64,000 nt of DNA from CBDEFX01 sp965237635 (GTDB lineage: Bacteria > Chloroflexota > Dehalococcoidia > Lucifugimonadales > CAUZJF01): positions 992,001-1,056,000 of the forward strand of contig CBDEFX010000001.1 of NCBI GenBank assembly GCA_965237635.1. The letters run 5' to 3'. Both the position numbers and the translations under genes were made by a program. Below are positions 18,760 to 27,435 of the stretch, piece by piece. Each line of letters starts with the position of its first letter. Position 1 is the stretch's first letter. Under the pieces are notes generated by a model. That model ran no database searches and was not told the DNA's origin. It saw only the letters and a list, made by a program, of their open reading frames with translations.

Positions 18760-20544
18760 TTGAGTACCGGCACGATCAAGGCTCTATCCGCGCCTCGAGT
18801 CAGCATAACCTTCAGGCAGTACGCCGACCTATTGGCAACCTACCTGAAACCTCAGATGAGGCTCGTGGTCGTCGCGGGGCTGGCGCTCTTCGCCAACATC
18901 GGGCTGGAGCTCGTCAACCCTCAAATCCTGCGATACTTCATCGACGAGGCGATAGCGGGAAGCCCGCTTGGGCGGCTGCTGACGGCCGCAGCGCTGTTCA
19001 CCGCTATTGCGCTCGTCCAGCAGGTCGTGTACGTCATGGCCAAATACACGAGCGGTCGAGTCGGATGGACCGCGACTAATGCCCTGCGCGCCGACCTCGC
19101 GAGGCACTGTCTCCACCTCGACATGTCCTTCCACAACAGCCACACGCCCGGCGAGATGATCGAGCGTATCGACGGCGACGCCGAAGCCCTAGGCAGCTTC
19201 TTCTCCACCTTCGTGATCCACATTCTGGGCAACGCGATGCTGTTGATCGGCATCCTGGTGTTGCTCTTTCGGGAGGACTGGCGGGCTGGTATGGCCCTGA
19301 CAGCCTTCGCTATCCTCACGCTTTTCATCCTTTCGCGCTTGCGGAACGTAACGGTAGCACACTGGAAGGCGACCCGCGAAGCCAGCGCCGAGACCTACGG
19401 CTTCCTTGAGGAGAGGCTGTCTGGCAGAGAAGACATTCGGACGAATGCCGCTAGACCCTACGTCATTCGGCGGTTCTACGAGTTTCTGCGCGTCTGGTTC
19501 CGCAAGGAGCTCAGGGCGTCGCTTATGACGAGCATTGTCCTAAACACCACCTGGTTCATGTTCGCCATTGGCAGGGTCGTCGCGCTGGGTGTCGGGGCCT
19601 ATCTGTTCTTCAACGACTTCGTCACGATAGGTACGGCCTACCTGATCTTTCACTACACGAATCTGCTCAATCGGCCCATCGAAAGGTTCACCAATCAGGT
19701 GGACGCTCTCCAGAAAGCAACGGCCAGCATCGTCAGAATTCAGGAGCTCCTCCACACCGAGAGGGTGGTCAACGACGGCGACACAGCCGAGCTCCCACAG
19801 GGTCCACTGTCGGTAACTTTCGACAATGTCTCGTTCGCCTACAACAACGGTGAGACGGTCTTGAATGACGTGTCGTTCGAGCTCCCACCTGGAAAGGTCC
19901 TCGGGCTTCTAGGAAGGACCGGCGCCGGAAAGACGTCGATGATGCGGCTCCTGTTCCGCCTTTACGACCCAGACGAAGGCAGCGTGCTTCTTGGCGGCCA
20001 GGACATCCGCCACACCACCGTGTCGGACCTGCGCGCGCACGTCGCGATGGTCACCCAGGAAGTCCGCCTCTTTCACGGCACCGCGCGCGATAACCTGACC
20101 TTTTTCGACCGAGATGTGCCAGATGCACGACTCCTGGAGATCATCGAGGACCTCGGGTTGATGAGGTGGTACCGGACCCTACCCAAAGGTCTGGACACCG
20201 CGCTACCGCCGGACGGTGGCGGGCTGTCCGCCGGGGAGGCCCAGCTGCTAGCCTTCGCCCGCGTCTTCCTGAAAGACCCTAGCGTCGTAGTCCTCGATGA
20301 AGCATCGTCCAGGCTCGACCGGAGCACGGAGCAGCTCGTTGAACGCGCCCTGGTCAAGCTGATAAAGGGCCGCACAGTCATCGTCATTGCTCATCATCTG
20401 GTGACCCTCAATCGCTGCGACGAGATCATTATCCTCGAGGACGGACGAATCGTCGAACATGACGACCGCAAACGTCTTGCCGGCGATCCCAGCACCCGCT
20501 TCCACCGACTCCTTCAGACAGGCCTGGAGGAGGTGCTGGCGTGA
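18760..20544 (+). CDS. ABC exporter half-transporter, subunit 1
   Basis: A 594-residue fused membrane/ATPase subunit. Residues about 30-320 hold six hydrophobic helices (for example LVVVAGLALFANIGLELVNP). The ATPase has Walker A GRTGAGKTSMM near 385, signature LSAGEAQL near 487, Walker B VVVLDEASSRLD near 511 with the catalytic Glu, and the switch His in VIAHHLV. TTG start at 18760 with AAAGGGA 8 bases upstream. It overlaps the next gene by four bases (GTGA), so the two form a heterodimeric type IV exporter. Substrate unknown; multidrug or lipid export is typical. Confidence 0.93.
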   Translation: MSTGTIKALSAPRVSITFRQYADLLATYLKPQMRLVVVAGLALFANIGLELVNPQILRYFIDEAIAGSPLGRLLTAAALFTAIALVQQVVYVMAKYTSGRVGWTATNALRADLARHCLHLDMSFHNSHTPGEMIERIDGDAEALGSFFSTFVIHILGNAMLLIGILVLLFREDWRAGMALTAFAILTLFILSRLRNVTVAHWKATREASAETYGFLEERLSGREDIRTNAARPYVIRRFYEFLRVWFRKELRASLMTSIVLNTTWFMFAIGRVVALGVGAYLFFNDFVTIGTAYLIFHYTNLLNRPIERFTNQVDALQKATASIVRIQELLHTERVVNDGDTAELPQGPLSVTFDNVSFAYNNGETVLNDVSFELPPGKVLGLLGRTGAGKTSMMRLLFRLYDPDEGSVLLGGQDIRHTTVSDLRAHVAMVTQEVRLFHGTARDNLTFFDRDVPDARLLEIIEDLGLMRWYRTLPKGLDTALPPDGGGLSAGEAQLLAFARVFLKDPSVVVLDEASSRLDRSTEQLVERALVKLIKGRTVIVIAHHLVTLNRCDEIIILEDGRIVEHDDRKRLAGDPSTRFHRLLQTGLEEVLA

Positions 20545-22316
20545 AGACATGGCGCTACCTGTGGGCCCTGTTCCGGATTAACAAGTGGACCCTCACACTG
20601 GACCTCGTCGTCACAGTCTTCGGGCTCGTCGTCCTGAATCACATTGTTGGACTCACTCAGCGTGAGATTTTCGACAACCTGGCTGGCGAATCACTTGTTT
20701 CTCTGTCCGTTTGGGCGCTTTGTGCCGTCCTTGTGGCGGTTGCAGTCACATCCGTTGTGACATTCGTAGGCGTGGTGGTCTTCCATTTCATGAACGAGTT
20801 CACGATAGGCGCGCTTCTGCGCCGGAACGCGTTTGAGCACGTCATCGGCTTACCCGGGGACCGCTCCCTTCCCCAATCGGCCGGCGAGGCGGTGAGCCGC
20901 TTCCGAGGCGACGCCGACACGGTCGCAGGGTACATGCTGAGATTCAAGTTCGCCGCCTCCAATGTCCTGTTCACCGCCGTTGCGCTGTACATCATGGTGC
21001 AGATCAGCCCGTTGGTTACGTTCGCGGTCTTCCTTCCGCTTCTAGCCGTTATCGTGATCGTGAACTTGGCCAGCAGGCGAATCGAGCAGTACCGCAAAGC
21101 CAGTCGCGAAGCAGAGGGAAACGTTACGGGATTCATCGGCGAGATGTTCGGAAGTGTGGAAGCGATCAAAGTGGCCGACGCCGAGACCCGCGTAATAGGG
21201 CGGTTCAACGCCATTAACGACTCACGTCGGCAAGCCTCCCTGAGAGACGCGCTGCTCACGCATACGCTCGGTGTCCTCTTCTCCAATGCTCAGAACCTCG
21301 GCACCGGCCTGGTTTTAATCGTGGCGGCACAATCGATGAGCCAAGGTAATCTCACAGTAGGGGACCTCTCGCTATTCGTCTTCTACCTCGGCTACTCCAG
21401 CTGGCTCAGCCAGGAGATCGGCGCGATACTGACCGGTTACAAGCAGGTAGGGGTCTCCATCGACCGCCTGCTCAAGATGATGCCGGGCGCCCCGCCGGAA
21501 AAGCTGGTGGAGCCCAGCCCGAGCTACCTGTACCGCGACCTTCCCGCAGTCCCGTTCGTCGAGAAGACCGCGGCCGACCGGCTGGAGACTGTCGAGGCAA
21601 CGCGCCTGACATACGTCCACCCTGAGTCGGGCCGGGGCATCAGCGACGTCGACCTGAAGCTGGAGCGCGGCAGCCTCACCGTGGTGACAGGAAGAATCGG
21701 GTCCGGTAAGACGACTCTGGTCCGGGTCCTCCTGGGCTCGCTGCCCAGACAGGCCGGCGAAATCCTATGGAACGGAACAGTCGTGGCCGAGCCGGACAAG
21801 TTCATGGTGCCGCCCCGCTGTGCGTACACGTCCCAGGTGCCCCGGCTGTTCAGCGAGCAGCTTCGCTCCAACGTCCTGATGGGCCTGCCGGAGGAAAGGG
21901 TCGATCTGCCACACGCCGTCCACGCCGCGGTGCTGGAGCGCGACATAGAGCAGCTAGAGGAGGGACTGGACACGGTCGTCGGCCCGAGGGGCGTGAAACT
22001 CTCCGGCGGACAGCAGCTACGCTCAGCGGCCGCGAGGATGTTCGTGCGTGACGCGGAGCTCCTCATTCTCGACGACCTCTCCAGCGGTCTGGACGTCGAG
22101 ACAGAGAAGACACTCTGGGAGCGCCTCTTCGAGCGCCCGGACTCGACGGCTCTGGTCGTCTCCCACCGTCGTGCCGCGCTCCGCCGCGCCGATCACATCA
22201 TCGTCCTGAAGGATGGAAGAGTAGATACCGAGGGCAGGCTAGACGACCTGCTACAGACGAGCGACGAGATGCAGCGCCTGTGGCGTGGAGACGTGGGAGA
22301 AAAGCCGGAGATATGA
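20541..22316 (+). CDS. ABC exporter half-transporter, subunit 2
   Basis: A 591-residue partner of the preceding gene, starting GTG inside its stop codon. Six hydrophobic helices in the first 320 residues, Walker A GRIGSGKTTLV near 384, signature LSGGQQLRSAAARM near 487, and Walker B LLILDDLSSGLD near 508. The residue after the Walker B Asp is Asp, not Glu, so its ATP site is of the degenerate kind seen in heterodimeric exporters. The switch His is present (VVSHRRAALRR). Hydrolysis probably depends on subunit 1. Confidence 0.92.
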   Translation: MKTWRYLWALFRINKWTLTLDLVVTVFGLVVLNHIVGLTQREIFDNLAGESLVSLSVWALCAVLVAVAVTSVVTFVGVVVFHFMNEFTIGALLRRNAFEHVIGLPGDRSLPQSAGEAVSRFRGDADTVAGYMLRFKFAASNVLFTAVALYIMVQISPLVTFAVFLPLLAVIVIVNLASRRIEQYRKASREAEGNVTGFIGEMFGSVEAIKVADAETRVIGRFNAINDSRRQASLRDALLTHTLGVLFSNAQNLGTGLVLIVAAQSMSQGNLTVGDLSLFVFYLGYSSWLSQEIGAILTGYKQVGVSIDRLLKMMPGAPPEKLVEPSPSYLYRDLPAVPFVEKTAADRLETVEATRLTYVHPESGRGISDVDLKLERGSLTVVTGRIGSGKTTLVRVLLGSLPRQAGEILWNGTVVAEPDKFMVPPRCAYTSQVPRLFSEQLRSNVLMGLPEERVDLPHAVHAAVLERDIEQLEEGLDTVVGPRGVKLSGGQQLRSAAARMFVRDAELLILDDLSSGLDVETEKTLWERLFERPDSTALVVSHRRAALRRADHIIVLKDGRVDTEGRLDDLLQTSDEMQRLWRGDVGEKPEI

Positions 22317-22338
22317 CGGTAACTTTGGGCGGAGCGCT

Positions 22339-22381
22339 CTTATCCCTTCTCCCCGTGGCGGGAGAAGGTTAGGATGAGGGG
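22339..22381. repeat. REP-like hairpin
   Basis: CTTATCCCTTCTCCC / GGGAGAAGGTTAGGATGAGG forms an imperfect hairpin 23 bases after the ABC operon. Variants occur near 18574, 28596, 35295 and 36076. It may also act as the operon's terminator. Confidence 0.55.
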
Positions 22382-22456
22382 GAAACGGCCCTGATGACGC
22401 CTGTATGTATCTGACATAGCGACGAACCGTGACGCAAACCTAACAACGGAGGAATC

Positions 22457-22888
22457 ATGATAAAGCGAATGCACCACACTGGGTTCATCGTGAGAGATCT
22501 GGAGAAAGCGGTCGCCTTCTACCGCGACGCGCTTAGGCTGTCGGTCGTGGGCAGCTATGAGAGGACCGGCCCAGGCATCGAGAAGGTGGTCGGCTATGAA
22601 GGGGCCCACCTGAAGATTGCACATCTTGGAGCCGCTGGCGAGCAGACCATAGAGCTCATTCAATACCTGAGCCCGACTCCGGATGATCGGCCGACCCAAG
22701 AGCGCAACGTGATCGGCGGCGCACATCTTGCCCTGGTTGTAGACGACATAGATGAGGCCTTCCGCTCCTTGGTGGACAACGGCGCTACCCCTCTGAATCC
22801 ACCGACAGAGCTTGGGTCGGGCAGAATAGCCTGCTATCTCCACGACCCGGACGGCAACTGGATAGAGCTATTGCAGATCGCGGAGTGA
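22457..22888 (+). CDS. VOC (glyoxalase/dioxygenase) superfamily protein
   Basis: A 143-residue two-module VOC protein. The likely metal ligands are all visible: His7 (MHHTGFIV), Glu67 (TIELIQYL), His91 (GAHLALVVDD) and Glu138 (GNWIELLQ), the set used by glyoxalase I and methylmalonyl-CoA epimerase. Length and ligand order fit a small epimerase or lyase-like enzyme, but the substrate cannot be deduced. GGAGGAA lies 7 bases before the ATG. It stands alone after the ABC operon. Confidence 0.9.
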   Translation: MIKRMHHTGFIVRDLEKAVAFYRDALRLSVVGSYERTGPGIEKVVGYEGAHLKIAHLGAAGEQTIELIQYLSPTPDDRPTQERNVIGGAHLALVVDDIDEAFRSLVDNGATPLNPPTELGSGRIACYLHDPDGNWIELLQIAE

Positions 22889-23050
22889 GCCCAGACCGGC
22901 CGATCAACGCGGCCCTTTAGGAATTGGGCAATGCCCACTTGCCGTAGGGGCAGGTATCAAACCTGCCCTCCGATGCCGGGATGCCAACGGGTACATTAAC
23001 AATAGATCGTCTGAGGAAGCCCAGGCCGGCCCATCAACGCGGCCCTTTAG
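22889..23050. repeat. Pair of 32-bp direct repeats
   Basis: GCCCAG(A/G)CCGGCC(G/C)ATC followed by AACGCGGCCCTTTAG occurs at 22889-22920 and 23019-23050. Between them is a REP-like GGGGCAGGTATCAAACCTGCCC hairpin. IS1380 copy 4 inserted exactly at the end of the second repeat. Confidence 0.75.
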
Positions 23051-24770
23051 CCCGAATCCACCGAAGGAGGGCGTCGGGTTAGCGTCCTGAGGCGGCAAGA
23101 AGGCGCTCCTGTGCTTCTGGGATAATGGTTGAGTAGCAAAAAAACGGCCCCGGAAAAGGAGCACCCAATAGATGCTGCCACGCAACCACCCCGACCGGAT
23201 CCAAATCACCTTTGACGACCGCCGCTTGGTGGCCAATGCCGGGCTGCTCCTTCCGGCCACCCTGGCGCGGCACCTCGGCCTGCCCGAACTCGTCCGGCAG
23301 CGCCTCGACCTGGGCGATGCCCCGGGGCGGGCGGACACGAGCGACAAGATGATGACGCTGGTGGCGTCTGCGCTGGCTGGGGGCGACTGCATTGACGACG
23401 CCGATGTGTTGCGCACCGGGGGGACGGCCTGCACCCTGGGCGGCACGGTCAAGGCGCCATCCACCCTGGGCACCTTCCTGCGCAGCTTCCGATGGGGCCA
23501 CGTCCGTCAACTCGACCGGGTGAGCCGCGAGTTGCTGGCCCGGGCTTGGCAGGCCGGGGCGGGACCCGGCGACGGGCCCCTGACCATTGACCTGGACTCC
23601 ACCATCTGCGAGACCTACGGACTGGCCAAGGAGGGCGCCCGCCACCACGGCTATACCGGCAAGCGGGGCTACCACCCGCTGCCGGCCATCGCCGCCGGCA
23701 CCGGAGACGTGCTGATGTCCCGGCTGCGCGAGGGCCGGGCCAACACCGCCCGCGGCGCCGCCCACTTCCTGCGGGAGACGGTGGGACGGGTGCGCTACGC
23801 CGGGGCCGACGGACGACTCACGCTACGGGCCGACAGCGGGTTCTACACTCATGGCGTGGTATCCGTCTGCCGCAAGATGGATGTCCGCTTCTCCATCACC
23901 ATCCGCCAGCACAAAAGCCTGCACAATCTCATCGAGGCGATACCCGAAGATGCCTGGACGCCGATTCCTTACTGGATGGACGGTGCCGCCGATGTGGCCG
24001 AGACCACCTGCACCCCCTTCCAGGCCGAGGCGGACGCCGCGCCGGTACGGCTCATCGTCCGGCGGGTGAAGCCGACGCCCGGTTCCCAACTGGCCCTCTT
24101 CGCCAAATACAGCTATCATGGCTTCATCACCGACCGGGACGGGGAGTTGCTCGAACTGGAGGCTGACCATCGCCGCCACGCCGAGATCGAGAATGCCATA
24201 CGCGACCTCAAGTACGGCGTCGGGCTGAACCATCTCCCCTCGGGCCGCTTCGCCGCCAACGGCGCCTGGCTGGCCGTCCAGACGATGGCCCACAACCTGG
24301 CCCGCTGGACGGCGCGGATCGGTCTGGGAGAGCGGATAGCCACCACCAAGACCCTCCGGCGGCGGTTCTTCTCCCTGGCCGGACGGCTCACCCGCTCGGC
24401 ACGCCGGTTGACCCTGCATCTTCCGGATCGCTGGCCTTGGGCTGAGAAGTTCAGCCGCGCCTTGGCCCGGCTGCGAGCCATTCCACTCCCGGCCTGACGG
24501 CACCGTCGGCGACCGACCCACCCACCGGACAACCGAAGATCCCCGCAGACTCGTGCCAGCCCGGTCCGAGAGAGTTCCCTGCTGCGTATTCTCTCGCCAT
24601 CCCGCGCATCGCAGCTCCCGCAGACGGCCATAGGGGCCCCTGTGCGGCGATGAAGACCGTCCGCCGACCTCCCTACCCCAAATGGAACCCAGACTATTTC
24701 CCCTGTAGCTCCCTCACCCCCCTTCCGCTTTCCTCACGCCGTCCATCGGTGTCCTTCGGTGGATTCGGGC
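23050..24770 (+). mobile_element. IS1380-family element, copy 4 (intact)
   Basis: Same 1.72-kb element, flanked by TTAG on both sides if the ends are taken as CCCGAATCC / GGATTCGGGC, the cleanest candidate target duplication among the copies. Its right end removed the 5' part of a Clp-N gene. Confidence 0.9.
23172..24497 (+). CDS. IS1380-family transposase
   Basis: Intact 441-residue transposase, differing from the other copies by a single visible residue (GRADTSDK for GRANTSDK). Catalytic residues intact. Confidence 0.93.
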   Translation: MLPRNHPDRIQITFDDRRLVANAGLLLPATLARHLGLPELVRQRLDLGDAPGRADTSDKMMTLVASALAGGDCIDDADVLRTGGTACTLGGTVKAPSTLGTFLRSFRWGHVRQLDRVSRELLARAWQAGAGPGDGPLTIDLDSTICETYGLAKEGARHHGYTGKRGYHPLPAIAAGTGDVLMSRLREGRANTARGAAHFLRETVGRVRYAGADGRLTLRADSGFYTHGVVSVCRKMDVRFSITIRQHKSLHNLIEAIPEDAWTPIPYWMDGAADVAETTCTPFQAEADAAPVRLIVRRVKPTPGSQLALFAKYSYHGFITDRDGELLELEADHRRHAEIENAIRDLKYGVGLNHLPSGRFAANGAWLAVQTMAHNLARWTARIGLGERIATTKTLRRRFFSLAGRLTRSARRLTLHLPDRWPWAEKFSRALARLRAIPLPA

Positions 24771-25240
24771 TTAGTGAGCCGGCCCGCGGCGCGATCTCAA
24801 GAGCCAAGAAGCATGCAACGCGGCTTAACCACGACGTCGTGGGCTCCGAACACCTATTACTGGGCCTGGTTGGCGAGACGGAGGACACCGCCGCCAAGGT
24901 GCTAGTGAACCTGGGAGCCGATCTCGACAAGATAGCCGCCGCCGTCGAGTCGACGCTCGGACCCGGTAAGGGAGTGCCGGGCGAGGAGGTCCCCTTTTCG
25001 CCGCGGGCCTCCCGGGTCCTGCAATCCGCTGGGGAAGTGGCCCGCGAGCTTGACCACTTCTGGTTTGGGACGGAGCACCTGCTCTTGGCACTGATGCAAG
25101 AGGGAGGAGACCAGACCGTAGGGCCTCTGGACCTCCAGGGCATTACTCTCGACAAGGTTCGGGCCGAGACGCTGCGCATTCTCGAGGAGCGGGGAGCCGT
25201 TCCGCCAGGCGGAGGAGCAAAGAAGGCCCGATCGGAATAG
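24771..25240 (+). pseudogene. Clp N-domain protein, 5' truncated by IS1380
   Basis: The remaining 155 residues hold two Clp repeats: EPARGAISRAKKHATRLNHD followed by VGSEHLLLGLVGETED, then SPRASRVLQSAGEVARELDH followed by FGTEHLLLALMQEG. These are the substrate- and adaptor-binding repeats of ClpA/ClpC. No AAA domain follows, so this was a stand-alone Clp-N protein rather than ClpC. The first helix is missing because IS1380 copy 4 ends at 24770. Translation from the IS side is possible, but the normal start is gone. Confidence 0.8.
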
Positions 25241-25278
25241 CTGCCTCGAAACCCATTCGTTGGTTACGGATGACTTGA

Positions 25279-25392
25279 AATGTCATTCTGAACGCAGTGA
25301 AGAATCTGGGGAGGGGTGGCCTACCGCGAGCGACACCAGACGCGGACCCAGCCCCAGATGCTTCGTCGCGGACTCCTCAGCATGACATGTCG
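25279..25392. repeat. Dispersed repeat C, copy 1
   Basis: TGTCATTCTGAACGCAGTGA to CTCAGCATGACATG, an imperfect long palindrome of the kind found many times in some Chloroflexota genomes. A related, diverged copy is at 27270-27367. Confidence 0.7.
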
Positions 25393-25463
25393 AAACGTTC
25401 GAACATGTGTCATTGACGACTAGTTGGGGGTAGCGTCGCGCCCGAGCGGGCCACCCGCTGCTG

Positions 25464-26309
25464 TCACTCGATGACCATTTGAGTCAGTGTCTTGAACGCC
25501 TCGTCGGCCGGCCTGGCGGCGAGGCGTTCGCCGTACTCACTGTGCGGCAGATACTCGTATATCTGAGGGTTGTGGGCGACGAACGACTCGGCATATGGGA
25601 CCCGCATGTGAATGGCGTGCACCCCGCCGTCCAGGGTCTCGCCTAGCTTTCGCTGAAGTGGGCTCCCTTCCCCGTAATGCTGAGACGTGAACTTGTTCAT
25701 CGCGTTCGACTTCATCTGGATCGTGTCGGTGATGTCGACGATCGTCGTAGGGATTCTGACATTGAGGCTTTCGAGAACGTTGGTCCTGCCGAGCTGCGTG
25801 TGATAGAAGACTTGCGCGGGTGCTCCACCGGTGTCCCCGCCGGTAGGCGCATACGACTTGCCGGGCCGAATGCCCGACGCCGCGTCGATGGCAAGGAGGG
25901 TCATCTGAGTTGCCATCGCGTGCGCGGGAACGCTGTCTTGCGGCCAGTGTGTCACTATCATGTTGGGGCGTATCTCGCCTATCACGTCCGCGATGTCGTT
26001 GACGATCTGCTTGTCTATCGTCACGATTTCGTCCGGATAGCCGAGGAACCGTACGTCGGTCACGCCCAGCTCACCCGCGGCCTCGACGAGCTCGCGTTTC
26101 CGCTCTTTGACGAGCGCGTCCATATCCGGCATCTCCCGACTATCTCTGTACTCGCCGATAGCCGCCAGGTGGTGAGACATGCCGGTCGTGGGAGTCAGCA
26201 TACACACCCTGTCCCCCCTCGCGGCGTGCTTTGCCATCGTGCCTCCCGCGTAAAGTATCGCGTCTTTTGGATGACCACCGATGTTCAGAATACTCAGCTT
26301 CCCCGTCAT
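25464..26309 (-). CDS. PIG-L/LmbE family deacetylase-like protein
   Basis: A 281-residue PIG-L fold protein; the family removes acetyl groups from N-acetylglucosaminyl compounds using zinc. The usual AHPDDE motif reads GHPKDAILYAGG (His13, Lys15, Asp16). Zinc ligands His13 and Asp16 and the downstream His (THWPQDSVPAHA, His121/His130) are kept, but the general-base Asp15 is Lys and the following Glu is missing. The ATG at 26309 is preceded by AGGAGG at good spacing; a longer in-frame reading upstream lacks one. It may be inactive, or have a different chemistry. Confidence 0.85.
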   Translation of the reverse strand: MTGKLSILNIGGHPKDAILYAGGTMAKHAARGDRVCMLTPTTGMSHHLAAIGEYRDSREMPDMDALVKERKRELVEAAGELGVTDVRFLGYPDEIVTIDKQIVNDIADVIGEIRPNMIVTHWPQDSVPAHAMATQMTLLAIDAASGIRPGKSYAPTGGDTGGAPAQVFYHTQLGRTNVLESLNVRIPTTIVDITDTIQMKSNAMNKFTSQHYGEGSPLQRKLGETLDGGVHAIHMRVPYAESFVAHNPQIYEYLPHSEYGERLAARPADEAFKTLTQMVIE

Positions 26310-26480
26310 AGCTTGGCAACCTCCTGTTGTTTTCGCGGCCCACAGCTTCTGTCGATGGCCTCCGCGACGCGAACAAGAATAGTGACAGCGGAGCAGCGCT
26401 GTCAATCTTCCGGCGAATCTGATCCTGAGGTCAGTGCGTTATAATCTCTAAGGAGCATTTCACAGGTCCTCAACGTAGCA

Positions 26481-26963
26481 ATGACCCTCGTCTTCAAGCC
26501 AAGGTTCGGCTGGGGTAGGCAATGGCGCCTGGTCGTGGGCGCCTTGGCGATCGCCGCGAATTTCTTCTTTTTTCGGGGCGAGGCCAACACCGTTGCGTGG
26601 CAGATAGTCTTATTCATTGTCGGACTTGGCCTTCTGAATGAGCTGAGAATCCTCGTCGGCCTTCACTATACAATTAGCGGTGACGCGCTAATCGTAGCGG
26701 CCTGGCCTTTCCGGTGGCGGTACCGTCTGGAGAGCATGACTCGGGTACGACAAGGCGAACGTTGGTGGAATGTCAGAATGGGCGAAGATTCGTTGCGAAA
26801 AAACTTGACACTGTCTGCTCGGGACCTGGCCTTCTACCGCGACTACCTGGTCGTCGAGTTTCGGGACGGCCGCGTGACCAGGATAAGTCCCACCGACAAA
26901 GAGGGCTTCATTATGGCCCTGAGGGAAAGAGCACCTCACGTCGCGTTCGAAGGGCTAGGCTAG
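26481..26963 (+). CDS. Membrane protein with PH-like domain
   Basis: A 160-residue protein with a basic N-terminus, two membrane helices (WRLVVGALAIAANFFFF and VAWQIVLFIVGLGLLNEL) and a C-terminal soluble region. The segment YTISGDALIVAAWPFRWRYR and DYLVVEFRDGRVTRISPTDK is typical of bacterial PH-like (YdbT-type) domains. Function unknown. It is divergent from PIG-L and close upstream of the AlkD-like fragment. Confidence 0.7.
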   Translation: MTLVFKPRFGWGRQWRLVVGALAIAANFFFFRGEANTVAWQIVLFIVGLGLLNELRILVGLHYTISGDALIVAAWPFRWRYRLESMTRVRQGERWWNVRMGEDSLRKNLTLSARDLAFYRDYLVVEFRDGRVTRISPTDKEGFIMALRERAPHVAFEGLG

Positions 26964-26981
26964 CGCGACCGCGGCGTAGAA

Positions 26982-27284
26982 ATGTCCTTAGATGTCAACG
27001 CCTTGGCCGCCGAGATCGAGCTGAGGCTGGAGCAGGCGGGGAGTCCTGAGCGGCGGAGGGTCGCGACCACGTACTTGACGACCGCCATGCGAGTGCTCGG
27101 CGCCTCGATCCCCGACATTCGCGTTGTGGTCCGTGACACAAGCAAGGTGATGAAGAGGGAGCCGCCCGAGAGTGTCCTCGCGAGGTCACGAACAAGCTTC
27201 AGACCGGCCTCAAGGATCCAGTCCGGGTGGGCTGATATACTGTTGGCCGTCTCGGCGCACAAAGATAGGTCAATGTCACTCTGA
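26982..27284 (+). pseudogene. DNA alkylation repair (AlkD-like) N-terminal fragment
   Basis: The first 65 residues (SLDVNALAAEIELRLEQAGS, then VLGASIPDIRVVVRD) match the start of AlkC/AlkD HEAT-repeat alkylpurine glycosylases, normally about 220-240 residues. After VLARSRTSFRP the similarity stops and repeat C begins at 27270, so the gene is cut short. The remaining protein lacks the HEAT repeats that hold the DNA-binding concave face. Confidence 0.6.
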
Positions 27285-27367
27285 GTCCCGATGCCGAATC
27301 GGGACGAAGGGTCTGGGGCGGGGAGAGACCCCTCCCCAGATGCTTCGCGGAGCCTCAGCATGACATG
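27270..27367. repeat. Dispersed repeat C, copy 2
   Basis: TCACTCTGAGTCCCGATGCC to CCTCAGCATGACATG, related to 25279-25392 mainly at the two ends (GATGCTTCGCGGA...CAGCATGACATG). It overlaps the 3' end of the AlkD-like fragment. Confidence 0.65.
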
Positions 27368-27435
27368 CTCGGGTCGCTTTCATCCCAATGTAAAGCCGTT
27401 TTGAGGGACAGCAGACTAGTAGGAGATAACCAACA

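Noticed and set aside
23079..23765. Long open frames opposite every IS1380 transposase (about 230 residues)
   Set aside because: They recur only as antisense shadows of the transposase in GC-rich DNA and have no ribosome site or domain character.
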